Assembly (NCBI RefSeq): GCF_964656455.1 | Contig: NC_135724.1 | Coordinates: 6,935,466-6,999,465, forward strand | DNA: 64,000 nucleotides | Direction of reading: 5' to 3' | DNA from: Halichoerus grypus | Lineage: Eukaryota; Chordata; Mammalia; Carnivora; Phocidae | Part shown: in pieces, positions 12,838-25,826 of the stretch | Position numbering within the stretch: position 1 is the first letter of the stretch | How the letters are laid out: every line of letters starts with the position of its first letter | The notes under the pieces: model-generated | The model's database searches: none | Told to the model about the DNA's origin: nothing | What the model saw: the letters and a program-made list of their open reading frames with translations, nothing else | Position numbers and translations under genes: made by a program

Positions 12838-13040
12838 CTTCTTTTTATTAAGCTTTTTATGTTAATTCCAATATAGTTAACATACAGTATTATATTAGTT
12901 TCAGGTGTACAATACAGTGGATTCCAGAATTCTATTCATTACTCAGTTCTCATCGTAAGTGTATTCTTAATCCCGTTCACTTATTTCACCCATTTCACCA
13001 CCCCCTCAACCACCTCCCCTTAGCTTCCTTAGGTTCCCAT
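12838..13040 (-). mobile_element. LINE-1 3' end, antisense fragment
   Basis: Reads 'tttatgttaattccaatata' then 'gttaacatacagtattatat' and 'tttcaggtgtacaatacagt', the reverse complement of the 3' UTR end seen in copies A (10020-10065) and C (51930-51990). It continues with 'actcagttctcatcgtaagt', matching the inverse of 'atgagcactgagtaatac' in copy C (51881-51898). It is therefore a 5'-truncated LINE-1 inserted on the minus strand, diverged, with no clear target-site duplication. Confidence 0.85.
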
Positions 13041-16000
13041 TTCCTTCCATGCTGAGGAAAGAACTAAATTAGTAGCAATACATCTAGTGCCTGATAATTT
13101 GCTTCAAACACATTTTATGAACTATTATCATGTAACACCAGCCCAGAAGCATTTAAGTTTCCAGGCCTCGGGAAGCTTTGCATTATTTTAGTTTACTTAC
13201 TTTCAACTGCTTTCTATCAGGAACTTGGAAAAGGTTAAATCAAATGTCATTACCCTTTTAGTGCCAAAACCATGGATTCTTCATGATGCACTTAATTTTT
13301 TTTTTTTAGAAAGTTGATACTCTAAGAACTTCCCTCAAAAATAATAAATAACATGCTTTTAGAACCTGATGCTTTTACAAAAGACAAAATGTTTTTATGT
13401 TCCTAAATTCAAGATGCACTGGAAAATGTCACTTATTGTTGTGCCAAAAAGAAAGTCTGTGTATAACTAGATAACACCATTTTTACATGTTCCAAATTCT
13501 CTCTATAAAGGAGACCCTATGAAAGGACTAAAAGGGAAAAAAACAGACTTTATCCCCATTAATGATATTGATGTTTCTTGAAGAAAGAAGAGTGAACACA
13601 GTAAATTTGTGTTTATTAATTATTTTAGACCTGAAACCACAGAAGAAGAATGTGCATTCCATATTCCTCTCATGTGGAAGAAACACTTCTGGCTTCTGCC
13701 TCCCTCCTTCAGAGGATATAAGACATGCCTTTTTTGGTTAATGAGTTTGATGAGTTCAAGTAACAAGGTGCTCACTTCAGTCCTTGTTGCTTTTTTTTTT
13801 CTTTTCTCTTTTTGAGGAGCTGGCTGCCCATTTGATGCTCTTACCCCATTCACAGGGATAAGGTATGTGGTGTTTAGCAATGTCAGTAACTGTGTGGCCA
13901 CATTTGCTATTGCACATCAAAAACAAGTTCTCCAAAAATTTGATCAATAAAGAAGCTGACATTTTGACAACTGAGCATGTGAATATTTATGAACAAAACA
14001 GTTCGTCATATATTCAATAAATATTTTTATCTAACTCTCATAGGTGCTTTTAGAATGCTCATGTTAATGACAAACTTTTTCACTGTATTACATAAAAGCA
14101 AACTATTAAAAATAATTATTATTAACATGGCCATTTCCCCCTAATGTCTAGGAAAACCTTGACTATATTACTTGTAGAGAAGCATGGATTAATGTAATTA
14201 AACTAATAATTAAAATGGGGTCTTACTTCAAAACAATATAAGCATACTAAAACAAAATTAAATAATAGATTTTTTTATTTTCTTTCTCTATTTGGAGTTT
14301 AGAAATGGAGCATGCATCTTTAGAATCTTTTTTTTTTTTTTAATAGCAAGCTATCAGGCAAATTCTAAAGATTAACACCAGTTAAATGATTATCATTTTA
14401 AATGAAAAACTAGCAATAAGAACATTCTACATTTTATAAATTACCTTTTACATCTTTGTTTTAAACTGGTATCAAAAGTAGATATTACAAGATGAGAATT
14501 AAAATGAATATTTTATAAGCTAGTAAGTATGAGTAATAGGTTAATTAGATTTTTAAGTATATTACCTGAAGCTGGCAAAAGTCTAAATTTGAGCCACTCA
14601 CTATACCTAGATAGCTAGATTTTGATACAGCATAATTTTTAAATACAATACACAGCCAGTATTTATTACTATATTCATGCATTTCAGATAAAAGAATAGA
14701 AAGCACTTTACACAATGAGAATTAATGATCAGCATAGAGGTATGTTGGCTATTTCAGAGCAAATTAGGGCATATAAATGAGAGAATGGTTTGGCTTATTT
14801 GCATTTCCATAAGAAATTTCTAAAAAAAATCAATTGATCTGTCCAGCTTTAATGATGAATTCTACTATGCAACAAGTTTGCCTTATAAATGCAGGAGTTA
14901 TAGCTACAGAATTGTTTGGCACAATTAACAAGAATGAATTAAGCATTACCACGTGTCATCAATCGCACTACGCTCTACACTTTGAAATTTTCACCACCTT
15001 CACAGGTGGAAGCAACTCAGCATCCTGCTCCTACACCTCTTTTCTAAATCTCTTCCAGCATCACTGCATTTTAATTCATCTGAGCTGGACTAAATGCAGA
15101 GGATTGGGCAAATTCCTTTATGAAGCGGTCACCTGGGCCAGGGAACATTCTCTTCTGTCCAGGATACAGGACTGTGCTACCAGGGCATGCGTAGCAATCC
15201 TACCATATTTTGACCATGTTTGATCTACTACCTGAACAGTTCTACTCAGCAGTCATTCTTTATGCTATGGACCCTTTGTTTTTTTGAATGACTCAGAGAT
15301 TTTGCTCATCACTAAAGTTTATATATGGCAGCTATAAAAGTAGGTTGCAGTTTACTCTATAGCTTTCTGTCCTCCAAACATTTAGATAGCTAAATGAAGT
15401 ATCCTAGCTTGAGGACTCCTTGTATTAAGACATGTACATGTTTGGAATCAGAGGCTTATCGTTTGGAATAGCTCATTTATGTTCATCATGCAGCCTATCT
15501 AAGCTTCATTTTCGTGTGACTGTTCTCCTTTCCGAAGGTGAGAGTCACACACGAGCCATTCTCTGTGTATCCACACTCCACTCACTGCTCCCTCACACCT
15601 TCATCCATTCTAAAGGGGCACAGATGAAAACCACAACCACCTGAGGATTAACAGGTACACCCCTACCCAACAGTCCTTCCATTCACCTGTGGCTACCATG
15701 CTTGCTCATTCAACAGAAGACTGAAAGAGCAGTCAATATGGACAGTTTCTGACATGTTATCCGCAAAATGACACATAATTTTATATTCCCCATGTTCCAT
15801 GGTCACTTGACTACTGCTTCTAGTTGATTCCTTTATGGCTGCATCACAAGCAAGCACTATGCTTTTTTGAAAGTTGTACAACTTATTTATATTTGTGAAA
15901 GACAACCACTAACAGCAATAGGTTATTGTTTGATTGAATCTTTCTCTTCTCAACTAGAAAAGAATTAATTTTCAATAGTCTACCTTACATCCATAACTTG

Positions 16001-17409
16001 AACATAGCATGGCTGGACTTCTCAATGATCTTTCAACATAATTCTTATAGAAGCACACTGGCTAAGGTATAGGGGATAGGAACTTTCTCTAATATCACTA
16101 GGCAAAATTATTAGTGGTTATATTTTTATAACTTTTCACTTTCACAAAAAGTTACTTGAAGTTCTCCAGGTTTGAAACATTTTTTTAAATTTCCTAAGTA
16201 CAAATTATTTTAATATACTATTTCAAAATTTCCCTCAAAAATGGATGAGATGGATGAATTATATTTACACAAATATCTTCTAAAATAATAAATAGCATTT
16301 AAGACTTTTTTAATTTTCCATAAAAAAATCTTTCTTCCTCAAATACCTTCATAAAACCTATTTTTTCTGATGATTAAGAGCAAATGAAATATATGATGGC
16401 AGTGTAATAAAGCTGAATTATAGCTTTAGACAATAACATTGCTAGTGCACAATACAGGTTTAGCGGCTTAATACGACTGAAATGTTTCCACGTTAAAAAA
16501 AAAAAACCTATATTTTTTTTAGTTGTACTAAAAATGAGAAAATAGTTCCAAGTTAGAAAGCCATTGGATTTTATGTTCTTTACACAAAGTAGAATTTAAT
16601 GTGTCAAAACTTAGAATTTTACAGTTTTGTCATATTCTAAAATCAAGAAAACACTACAACATAATTGAGAGCATACCAAAATAATTCAAAGCAAGTATCA
16701 GTAGTATGTTGAAATCTTAAAATGCTTTGTTATTCATTATGTCATTAAGATGAACAAAGGGACTGATAAGGGCAAACCAGTGATCAAGGATTAAAAAAAA
16801 AAAATCAAGGGACAGTTTTAGTTATAACACTGAGGTAGAACTAAGGAGGGGGTAAAAAGACAGCATCTAGGATCAGATATAATTTCACGGCTTTGAACTC
16901 TTTCCATCCCTACAATATAAAGGAAGTTTTTGTTTTTATCCGAGGCGCGATTATTGCTAATTGAAACAAAGGGTAAATACAGACTGGTGTTCTAGACTCT
17001 GAGCAAATGAGATTATCAATTCAGTCCCTAAGGACATTTAGACCACAGGGACATAGTGCAGGAGCAGTAAGAGATAAGTGGCTTCAGAATTCTATAGGGA
17101 AATTACCTTGATTTTCAGATTTGAATCAGTAGTCTAACAATGGAATATATATATATTAAAAAATAAGGGAAGGAAAGGGGTGAAAAAAAAAGAAAAAAGA
17201 ATGTGCTTTATAGAGCAAATTTATTTGTGAGGCAAGTAATGTGCTGGATGCCTTTTGTAAACCACATTAAAAGAAACTTCAATGCCTCTTGGAAGGCTAT
17301 TCACTACTCCCAAACTAGACTCATTACTTCAGCCTCCTCTTGGCACTTTACTTATCCTTGAAGACAAACCCTTTCTATTGCTTATTCCTTAGTACTGTTA
17401 AGCACTCAT
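13041..17409. other. Repeat-poor AT-rich DNA, no supported gene
   Basis: No SINE, LINE or LTR with definable ends was found across 4.4 kb. The longest frame (14834-15223, 129 codons) has no recognisable domain. T- and A-runs occur at 13791-13800, 14330-14341, 16495-16506 and 16793-16803. The absence of insertions could mean constraint or just age of the sequence. Confidence 0.45.
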
Positions 17410-17830
17410 TGTTATGGGTTGAAATGTGTCCCCCAAGAAAACATATGTTGGTGTCCCATAGTACCTCAGAATGTATCCTTATTTGGAAATCAAGTCTTTA
17501 CAGAGGTAAGAAAGTTAAAATGAGGTTGTTATGATGGACCCTAACCCAAAATGACTGGTGTCCTTATAAATGGGAAAAATTTAGACACAGAACACATGCA
17601 GAGAAGAAACATCATGTGAACATGAGGGCAGAGATTGAGGTGATACTTCTATAAGCCAATAAATGCCAAAAATCACCAGCAAACCACAAGCCAGTAGAAA
17701 AGTATGGAAGGAATTCTCCCTCACAGTTCCTGGAAGGAACCAACCCTGCCTCTGTGAAACTAAAAATTTCTGTTGTTTAAGCCACTTAATTTGTGGAACC
17801 TTGTTACAACAGCCCTAGGAAATTAATACA
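17410..17830 (+). mobile_element. Solo LTR, ERVL-MaLR type
   Basis: Begins 'tgttatgggttgaaatgtgt' and ends 'ggaaattaataca', with the TG...CA ends of an LTR. It is homologous, in opposite orientation, to 59933-60325: shared blocks include 'ccttatttggaaa', 'atgactggtgtccttataa' against 'atgacgggtgtcattacaa', and the shared end 'agccctaggaaa' against 'aaccctaggaaa'. Near the 3' end 'aaatttctgttgtttaagcc' is the usual pattern of mammalian MaLR (MLT1-type) LTRs. No internal retroviral sequence lies beside it, so it is a solo LTR. The exact subfamily is uncertain. Confidence 0.75.
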
Positions 17831-19459
17831 CTCCCTGAATATTTATAAAATTTGAGAAAAATTGGTCTGCACAACTCCATTGGATTTACATTATTGCCCC
17901 CATTCTAGAAAGAATAAAGCTGATCTTCAGTGATTTTAAAAAATATATTCATGGTCAAATAATTCATAAGTCTTAAAGCAGGGGTGTCATGTAAGAAAAT
18001 CTCTAAATGCAGGAGATCATGTCTTTACTAACACAGCTCTTCTTCAAATACCAGTATCAAACCATCAGGATAAAATGGTAATGGAAGTGAGGACTTGCCT
18101 AAGAAAAATACGCGGGAAAAGATGGGGTTTGGGGCCTGTGATGCAACACAGAAAGAGACTTGCAGGACTGTTTCCTAAAAATAACTCCATTGGATTACAC
18201 ACAGAGGAGAGAACAAAGATTACAGGAGATGTGTGGCAAGGAATAGGAATGAATATGAATTCGTATCATTGTGGGGTATACTATAATTCTCATAAAAAAT
18301 GCTCCATTTAGAAAATGTATTCTGAAAGCCAACTGAGAAAGAGCTAAAATTATTTAAATATATAAGTTGCAATTAGAATATCAAAATTTTAATTAGCTTA
18401 CAAAAATTCAGTACTGACTTAGATGTAAGACCCTGGACATTTGAGGGAAAAGAGTAAGCCAACAAATATGTAAGTGTATTAGAATATTTCTGCCAATGCC
18501 TTTGCCTTAATATATTAGATTAAACAAGTGACCATTTTTCTACAAAGTTAAAACACTTTATATTATCCTGATCTGACGTGAAAATATATAGGGTTTTGAA
18601 TCTTATTTGTCAACAGAGACAGCTCTGACTTCTGAAATACTCTAAATGAAAATGCTTTTGAAACTACCCAGTACTTTGCAGATATTGTGCATTATTTGTT
18701 TCTCCAGAATCTACCTCTTGCTCTCCTCCCCTAATATTGCTCATTCTCCTAATATGCATGCACAAAATCCAGAATGGGTTTTGTTTCCTCCAAACATTCA
18801 GTTACTTAGCAATGTCCACTTACTCTTCATCATCTTCCTATATTATATACCCCAACCTCTTTTTTTTACCCCTAAAAAAGGAACTTTGCCTTTTATGAGA
18901 CTTTTAAATTATTTTTTAAATGTATTACTGCTCCCAGCTTCCTTATCACACTCACCATTCTCATTACTGCTTGACTAAACTTCCTAAAATAAAGCCTTGC
19001 CTACCTTCTCCTACTGAATTTTCAGCGATTCCCATTATCTTTCAGGATAAAACTAAAAATCCGATCTTTACATTTAAGATTCCTCACATGAGCAATTTCA
19101 AACAATTCATCTACTCAGTGTTCCAAAAATAAATGGTAAATTTCTAACCTCTGTGATTTTGTGCCCATCATCACCTAGAACACACATGGAAATTTCTATC
19201 AATTCATTTCCTATAATGAAAAGTATGGGAGAATACTTAACAACAACAACAACAAAATTAGAATGTAAACCTACCAAAGGACTTAGCTCAGAGTTGTAGC
19301 TTTGTAAATATTTGTTTAAATAAAAATATTGTTATTTGACTCTGAAAAGCACATTAGGATAGAATTAATGTATTGGTAAACACTTATAATAATGGCATCC
19401 TATTATAGAATTAACAGAAATTATATATTATGTAGTTTTATTTTGAAGCTATACTAAAA
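17831..19459. other. Unassigned DNA; possible L2 relic near 18950-19110
   Basis: The open frame at 18646-18978 (110 codons) has no recognised family. Bases about 18960-19110 ('atctttcaggataaaactaa' and flanks) resemble the interior of LINE-2 3' ends, but divergence is high. Nothing else was identified. Confidence 0.35.
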
Positions 19460-19471
19460 ATAAAATTTATT

Positions 19472-19655
19472 GGGGTGCCTCAATGGCTAAGGCAGTTAAG
19501 AATCTGACTTTTGGTTTCAGCTCAGGTCATGATCTCCTGGGTCGTGAGACTGAGGCCTGCTTTGGGGTCCCCACTCTGCAAGGACTCTGCTTGAAGATTC
19601 TCTCCCCCGTCCCTCACCCTACTCGTGTTCTCTCTCGAACAAATCTTTTAAAAAG
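19472..19655 (+). mobile_element. Can-SINE (tRNA-Lys derived), diverged
   Basis: Head 'ggggtgcctcaatggctaag', internal 'ggctcaggtcatgatctc'-type box ('agctcaggtcatgatctcct'), a pyrimidine-rich body and an A-rich tail. Exact 12-bp target duplication 'ataaaatttatt' at 19460-19471 and 19656-19667. The head has several changes from other copies in the window, so it is one of the older SINE insertions. The tRNA-like pol III boxes are degraded; it is not a tRNA gene. Confidence 0.92.
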
Positions 19656-19667
19656 ATAAAATTTATT

Positions 19668-22600
19668 AAATTATTAGAAGTTATTTTGCCTAAAAGATAA
19701 AAAATACAGGTAATATTTTTTAAATTATTTGTAATAAAATCAACTATTGTCATAATCTAGGGAAAAACATTATTTTAAAAAGTCTTTTTTTAAAGCTAGC
19801 TGGATTCTATTCTATGCACTAATCTTCTAAATACTCCGTCCAGAAATCACCACTCTTTCTCCATATTCTTTTTACTAAAGGGTAGTTATGAAGACATTTA
19901 GATCATTTATTTCAAATACAATAACACATCTAAAAAAAGCATTTTTAGAATGTAATCTATTGTAAAGAATGGCAAATACTTTTTTAATTCCCTATCAAAC
20001 ATAATTCTGTGCTTTTCCTTTATTCTTAATATTTGTTGATGTTAACAATTAGAGTTTATTTTAGGTTTCACTTTAAAATCTGCTTCAAATGTTTAAATAA
20101 AATAATGTATTAGATCTAAACAAAGCAATTTTAGCACAGGCCTTAGTATTAAAGATCAATATTAATTGCTTTCAAATGTAAATATTGATGTAATACAGTG
20201 TGTTGTATTTTTGAGAAGACTGGATTCACCAGGTTGTTCTAGGATTCTATTAGAAAACATCCTGTGGTAAAATAAAATACATGCATCTGAACTTTCTATC
20301 GTTTTCTTTAATTTTTAATTCAGAATTCCCTAAACTTCTTGGACGAGAGAATCTCTTTTTGTGAGTAGCACCTATTATTACCATATAAAACTAGTGTTCT
20401 AACATAGTTCCAAATTAAAAAAACTTTGATGAGTCTATATTTTATCTGAACTAAAAGGAAATAATGAAATAATATGACTGCAGACATCAAAAACTGAAAT
20501 AATCTTGTACACTGATATGCATATTGTCAATTTAATATCAAAATATTTAAATAGACTAAAATCTGTATAAAAGTATGCTGTGTAGTATGCATGTAGAGAA
20601 TATATTTTTTCCCTTAAAAATACTGTTCTCCAAAGTTGCAAAATGTTGAAAAAAAATCATGTTTATCAACATTGATTGGAATTTAACTTGTATATATGTG
20701 AAAGTCTATGGAAATATCTGTCTTCATCTATTGAAAAAGAAAAAAACACTCAAAGATTGAAAGTGGGAATTCCCATATACATATGACTCAAATTATATCT
20801 AAACCTTAAGTACTGGTACTACTTCATCATTGATATGATCAGAATTCCCAATTATACTCATTATTTGCTTTCAATTATTGGAGGAAGTAATAAATCTGGG
20901 GTTTTGAGCTCTTCAGATAATTGTGGTGTTGAAATTAAGTTATAAGTAAATATACAAATTATTTATAACTTTATTACTCAGCAATAATTACAGAAGCATG
21001 GGGTTGATTTAAAATCTTAACATTTAATAGTAGTAATTTACTCTGTTTTGTGCCTTTAACTTAAAATTCAGTTTCCATGCTCTGCCATATTTAAAAAAGG
21101 AAAAAACGTAAACATGAGGGTTTTCTTTGGATTATCAGAAGAGAACAATTTATGGAACATCTTAAAAAAAATAGAAAGTTCTGAAAATTGGCTCCATTCT
21201 TGATTAGCATTTTGACAATCATTTCAATATTCATAGTGAGTATCAGAACATGACACTATTATATATTTTTTTGACTTGTTCAGTTCTGAAAAATGTCATT
21301 TCTGGCAAATTATACTCTAGAATATGACAGTCTATAGAATTGACACAAACACAAAACTAGTCATTCAAGTTGCTGAATTTCCAGAAGTGTGGTGGTTTTA
21401 AAAAGGAAATACATACATATATAAAATGTATATAAATATTATATACACATACTATCGAAGATATAGGATTGCACTTGGAGCAATGGTTCATAAGAAAGTA
21501 AGTTCCCAATAATTTTCTGGAGGAATAATAAAGGAACAAAGCAAATTTCTTCAGCTCTTAAATAATAGCACATACAATAAACCCAGCACAAGAAATGAAA
21601 TATGTCTTGTATTTTAACAAGAGAGACTTGTGGACAGTATAGACAGAAGGAATATGGCAATAAAAGGCAGTTTTCATTTAAAACTCAAATAGAAAGGATA
21701 ATGAAGTTGAATTCACAAGTTAAAAAGATATAAGGCAATATAGAAATATGTGAAACAAAGTATAAATAAATCTATAATTATTAGATAATAGGGCCTCTCA
21801 GGGATTCTATTACTAAGAAGTAATAATACTAGATATCTCGCCCACTGTGTCCAGCCCATGCTTCTGATACTAACATTTTGTCTCTGAGCAATAGGCATAG
21901 GGCTCTGTGCTCCAACCTAGATGCTCATCCTTGTTCCCCACCCCTCTCAGAGTCACATGGAAGACTTGGCTAAGGTACTGAGGCAACACTGAACTGCTTT
22001 CTGCACCTTGGCTTAATTGCGGTGGATAATGCTTTAAAGTGGGCCCACTCATTATCATAGCAGGTAGGAAACAGAATAGAAGAGGTTAGGTTTGGGAGGA
22101 AGCTGAAGCTGCACACTCTGGTCACCTTGGGATTCTTCTCCATTGACATTATTTCATCTTTTGTTCTGTACTTCCTGTTATTTGCTAAATTCAGCTTCAG
22201 AGTGGGACAGCAAATTTGGCTCTTATGATTGACAAGATGCAATAATCTGAATCTCATTGCTCATGGATTGCTGGTATAGGGAGATTTATCCTCTCTTAAG
22301 AAAATTGTATACTAACACTTGGTTCTCTAGAAAAGTCAAGCTTAAACTGAAGTTTTGCTTCTTTGCATAGCATAAGGAATGACTCAAGCTTTAGTTAACA
22401 CGCTACAACATTATGCTATTTTTCTTTTTCTGCTCCTAAAATCTCCTGCCTCCGGTCCACTAACCATCTGAGTTCCAAAACACAGCAAGGGACGGCTTAA
22501 TTAGCTGTTTTACTGCCCATAACAAGGATTGACAGAATCCTTGCTGAGAATGAAGGAGCTTTACCTTACACCTCAGGGAAGTCAAGATTTTGTTGCCTAT

Positions 22601-23032
22601 CTCTAGCAATGTATTATAAACTATACCACTTTCTATTTCAATATTTCAAGTAATAGATACCCAGTTTAAATAAACATAAGCAAAATGTTTAAATTTACAG
22701 GCATACATGTTTGGGGAGTCTGGGGTACTTATGTCGTCAGAGATCATTCAATCATGTAATCAGAACTTTCATAGTCTGCACATCTCTCTGTGGTGTGGAC
22801 CAAGAATGACCACATCCAGCCTGACATTTCCATAGTGAATAATTAAGCTCGGCTCTTCCTCTCACTGCCCAAATAGTACTCCCAGTGAAGAGTCTGATTG
22901 ACACTATTTGAGTAACATGACTATTACTTGAGCCATTCATTTAGCCAAAGGAATGCAATACTGTGTTCAAATTGGACCAGATCACATGTTCACCCTTAAG
23001 AAAGAGTGGGGACCTGTGGGTGATGGGCATTA
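19668..23032. other. Repeat-poor AT-rich DNA, no supported gene
   Basis: No gene and no repeat with clear ends was found. Small AT microsatellite-like stretches occur (for example 21410-21450, 'atacatacatatataaaatg'). Bases 22690-22990 resemble an old interspersed repeat in texture but could not be assigned. The open frames, such as 21970-22257 on the minus strand (95 codons), show no domain. Confidence 0.45.
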
Positions 23033-23449
23033 TGATGGTTTATTTTATATCTCAACCTGACTAGGCCACAGTATGCAGGTATTTGGTCAAAGGTGTCTCA
23101 GTAGACTGTGGATAAAGCATATTACCCTCCATCATGTGGGTGGGGCTCCTCCAATCAGTTGAAGACCTTGAGAGAAAAAAGACTGAGGTTTGTGGGGGGA
23201 AAAGGGAATTCAGCCAGCAGATGGCCTTCAGACTAAAGCTGCAACATCAATTCCTCCCTAGACCTCCAGTCTGCCCACCCTGCAGATTTTGGACTTCCTG
23301 GTCTCCACAATCAGGTGACCCAATTTCTTAAAATCTTCTTCTTTTTCTCTGTCAATCTCTCTAGATAGATAGATCTATACATATTGCAGAATTTCTATCA
23401 CATTATTATTATTATTGGTTCTGATTCTCTGGAGAGAACCCCAATACAA
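23033..23449 (+). mobile_element. Solo LTR, probably ERVL class (MLT2-like)
   Basis: Starts 'tgatggtttattttatatct' with 'caacctgactaggccacag' after it, and ends 'ggttctgattctctggagag' then 'aaccccaatacaa'. Flanked by the direct repeat 'gcatta' at 23027-23032 and 23450-23455, in line with the 5-bp duplication of ERVL integration. Inside are 'gtgggtggggctcctccaat' and 'cagttgaagacctt', typical of a common mammalian LTR family with spontaneous simple repeats ('gatagatagat', (TTA)n at 23402-23416). No flanking internal region. Family name is my recollection, not a search. Confidence 0.7.
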
Positions 23450-23455
23450 GCATTA

Positions 23456-23964
23456 TGATTGGTAGGCCCCCAGAGATGTGTATTTACTGGGCGTGAGAAA
23501 TAGCTTATATTTGAAGGGATAGTGAGTAGAATAGAATAGATATCATTTGCAATATCCTAAGTACTGTCCTAAACATATTAGGTAAGAAAAAAGGGGAAAA
23601 TAATATGTGCCCTCAAAAACTTTACAATGATTAGATAGTATAAGTATGAAAGTATTAAACACAAATGAAATTAAAACTCAAATCGCTCTTTCAGTCAAAT
23701 GGCATATAAAGTAGTTTTAATAAAGTGGTAAAATAAACCACATGAGAAATATGACGAAAGCACAATGGATGCAAAAGATGGAGAAGTAACAAATACTGTC
23801 ATGCATGCACTGACAGTTCAGTTAAATCTCGAAGAATAGAAAGAATTTCAATATACAGATGTGAGAAACAATATCTATTTCAGGGACAAGTCATAATGCA
23901 AGGAAAGGAATAGGATAAACATCACATGAAATATTCAGGAAAATGTTTAATGAAAACAGGGTTT
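23456..23964. other. Unassigned DNA
   Basis: Bases between the LTR and the first of two tandem SINEs. No repeat boundary or open frame of note. Confidence 0.4.
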
Positions 23965-24127
23965 GGGATGCCTGGGTGGCTCATTTGGTTGAGCATCCAA
24001 CTTGGTTTTGGCTCAGGTCATGATCTCAGGGTCATGGGATCAAGCCCATGAGGGGCTCTCCCTCTCCCCCCTCCCCCTGCTCACATACTCTTTCTCTCTC
24101 TAAAATAAATAAATCTTTAAAAAAATT
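23965..24127 (+). mobile_element. Can-SINE, internally shortened
   Basis: Head 'gggatgcctgggtggctcat', then 'ggctcaggtcatgatctcag', 'gggctctccctctcccccct' and tail 'aaataaataaatctttaaaa'. Compared with neighbours it lacks about 30 bp between the 'gggatcaagccc' box and the pyrimidine tract. Its A-rich tail and following DNA served as target for the next SINE. No clear target duplication of its own. Confidence 0.9.
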
Positions 24128-24150
24128 TTAATTTATTAGAAAAAAGTTTG

Positions 24151-24341
24151 GGGCACCTGGGTGGCTCAGTCGTTAAGCATCTGCCTTCGGCTCAGGTCAT
24201 GATCACAGGGCCCTGGGATCAAGCCCTGCGTCAGGCTCCCTGTTCCACGGGAAGCCTGCTTCTCCCTCTACCACTCCCCCTGCTTGTGTTCCCTCTCTCG
24301 CGTCTCTCTCTGTCAAATAAATAAAATCTTTTAAAAAAATA
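24151..24341 (+). mobile_element. Can-SINE, full length
   Basis: Head 'gggcacctgggtggctcagt', body 'ctgccttcggctcaggtcat', 'cactccccctgcttgtgttc', tail 'caaataaataaaatctttta'. Exact 13-bp target duplication 'agaaaaaagtttg' at 24138-24150 and 24342-24354. Inserted 24 bp after the previous SINE, same strand. The 'cactccccctgcttgtgttc' block is a mark of arctoid carnivore SINEs. Confidence 0.95.
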
Positions 24342-24394
24342 AGAAAAAAGTTTGTGTCGAATTTGAGCTTTAAATATACATAATATTTGTAAGG

Positions 24395-24480
24395 ATATAT
24401 ATATACACACACACACACCAAAAATTAATGAACTCCTGTTTTCTAAATCTATATAGATATATATATAGATAGATAGATGC
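24395..24480 (+). repeat. Microsatellite cluster (TA)n, (CA)n, (TAGA)n
   Basis: 'atatatatatacacacacac' at about 24396-24419 and 'agatatatatatagatagat' at about 24453-24477. These are likely length-polymorphic. Confidence 0.85.
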
Positions 24481-24529
24481 AGAACTACAGTTCTGTATAT
24501 TAATGAGTTAATATAGGTACTAGCTCTGG

Positions 24530-25810
24530 CTGCAGAGAGGGCCAGAAGCAATAATAACTTAGTAACAAAGTATACCTACCACCCAGATGTTGGTCTCTGA
24601 ACACTGTTCCCATTAAAAGGAACCAGAGTTCTTTGGAGAAGTGATTGATTCCAGCACTGTAAGATGAGCCTAGAACACCATTTTGTGATGCCAGAAAATA
24701 AGAAAACACTTTTTAAAAATGTGTGGAGGAGGCTCGTTTAAAGAATGTAAGAGCCAACCTGAAGAAGTTCCTAAGGGCCAGACTTGAATTTGAGAAACAA
24801 AATAACTAAATACCCATGAGTCCCTACTGATAGAAACAAATCTTAAAGAAGACGACTCTTCCTCACAGAAATCCAATTAATAGAAAGTAGAAAACAGAAT
24901 AACCAACAAGTAAAAAACACCACAGAAATGCAAGTTCCACATAATGCACATCGATGGATGCTAAAATTAATGGGCAAGTTTATAGAGAAATAGGATGTTC
25001 ATAGTCTCAAGGAATCTCCTCCAAGATACTTAATTATGAAGAGAAATATAGTAACTGTCGGGTGGAAAAACTCAGTAAATGCCCACTTAACTAAATCACT
25101 AGTAATAAGATATATGAACATCCTTAAGCCTTGATATGGTAGACTGGAACACAACATAATTTCTATGGTATTCTTGCAAAAAGTGCATAAACCTACTCTG
25201 ATCCTGTGAAGACAGCAGACAAACCCAAATTAAGAAACAGTCTACAAAATGATCTTTGAGTGTCAAGGGCATGGAGGACAAGGAAAGACTGAGGTCATAG
25301 ACTGGAGAAGACTAGGGGAAAATAATTACATGCAATAGGGCATCTTCAGTGGAATCCTTGGACATAAAGAACATAATTGGAAAACATTGGTGAAATTAGA
25401 ATGAGTTCCATACTCTAGTTAATAAAAATATATCAATGTTGGGGCACCTGGGTGGCTCAGTCAGTTAAAGATCTGACACTTGATTTCGGTTCAGGTCATG
25501 ATCTCAGGGTTGTGAGACTGAGCCCCACATTGGGCCCCGTGCTGGGCGTGGAGCCTGCTGAAGATTCTCTCTCTCCCTCTCCCTCTACCCCTCCAACCCA
25601 TCCCACCAACTCTTGCACACTCTTCCTCTCTGTCTCAAAAAAATGTAAAATAAAATAAAAATATGCCAATGTTAAGGTCATTTTCATGACAATTGTACTC
25701 TATGTAAAATAATGTCATTAGGGGAGGAGGATGAGGGATATAAGACAACTTCACATATTATTTCTGCAACTTTTCTATAAGTCTGACATTAATTTGAAAT
25801 AAAAAGGTTT
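24530..25810 (+). mobile_element. Ancient LINE-1 (L1M-type) 3' region
   Basis: Recognisable ordered blocks of an old L1 3' region: 'attaaaaggaaccagagttc' (24612), 'aaatacccatgagtccctac' (24808), 'cacataatgcacatcgatgg' (24937), 'atggaggacaaggaaagact' (25271), 'ttctgcaacttttctataag' (25763) and the terminal 'gaaataaaaaggtttt'. A SINE at 25441-25654 splits it. No coding capacity remains. Exact subfamily (for example an L1ME type) was not determined; recognition is from memory of the family, so limits are approximate. Confidence 0.65.
25441..25654 (+). mobile_element. Can-SINE in ancient L1 tail
   Basis: Head 'ggggcacctgggtggctcag', long (CT)n body, tail 'aaaaaaatgtaaaataaa'. Target duplication of 19 bp with two mismatches: 25422-25440 'ataaaaatatatcaatgtt' and 25655-25673 'ataaaaatatgccaatgtt'. 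It interrupts the old L1M 3' region, so is younger. Confidence 0.95.
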
Positions 25811-25826
25811 TAAAATTATATGTGTA

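Noticed and set aside
14834..15223. 129-codon open frame considered as a possible exon or retrogene
   Set aside because: No homology recognised, no splice-site context that would define an exon, and no polyA or target duplication for a retrogene.
24203..24551. Minus-strand frames of 72 and 106 codons
   Set aside because: They are antisense translations of SINE and microsatellite sequence ('FKRFYLFDRERRERG' is typical of SINE tails).
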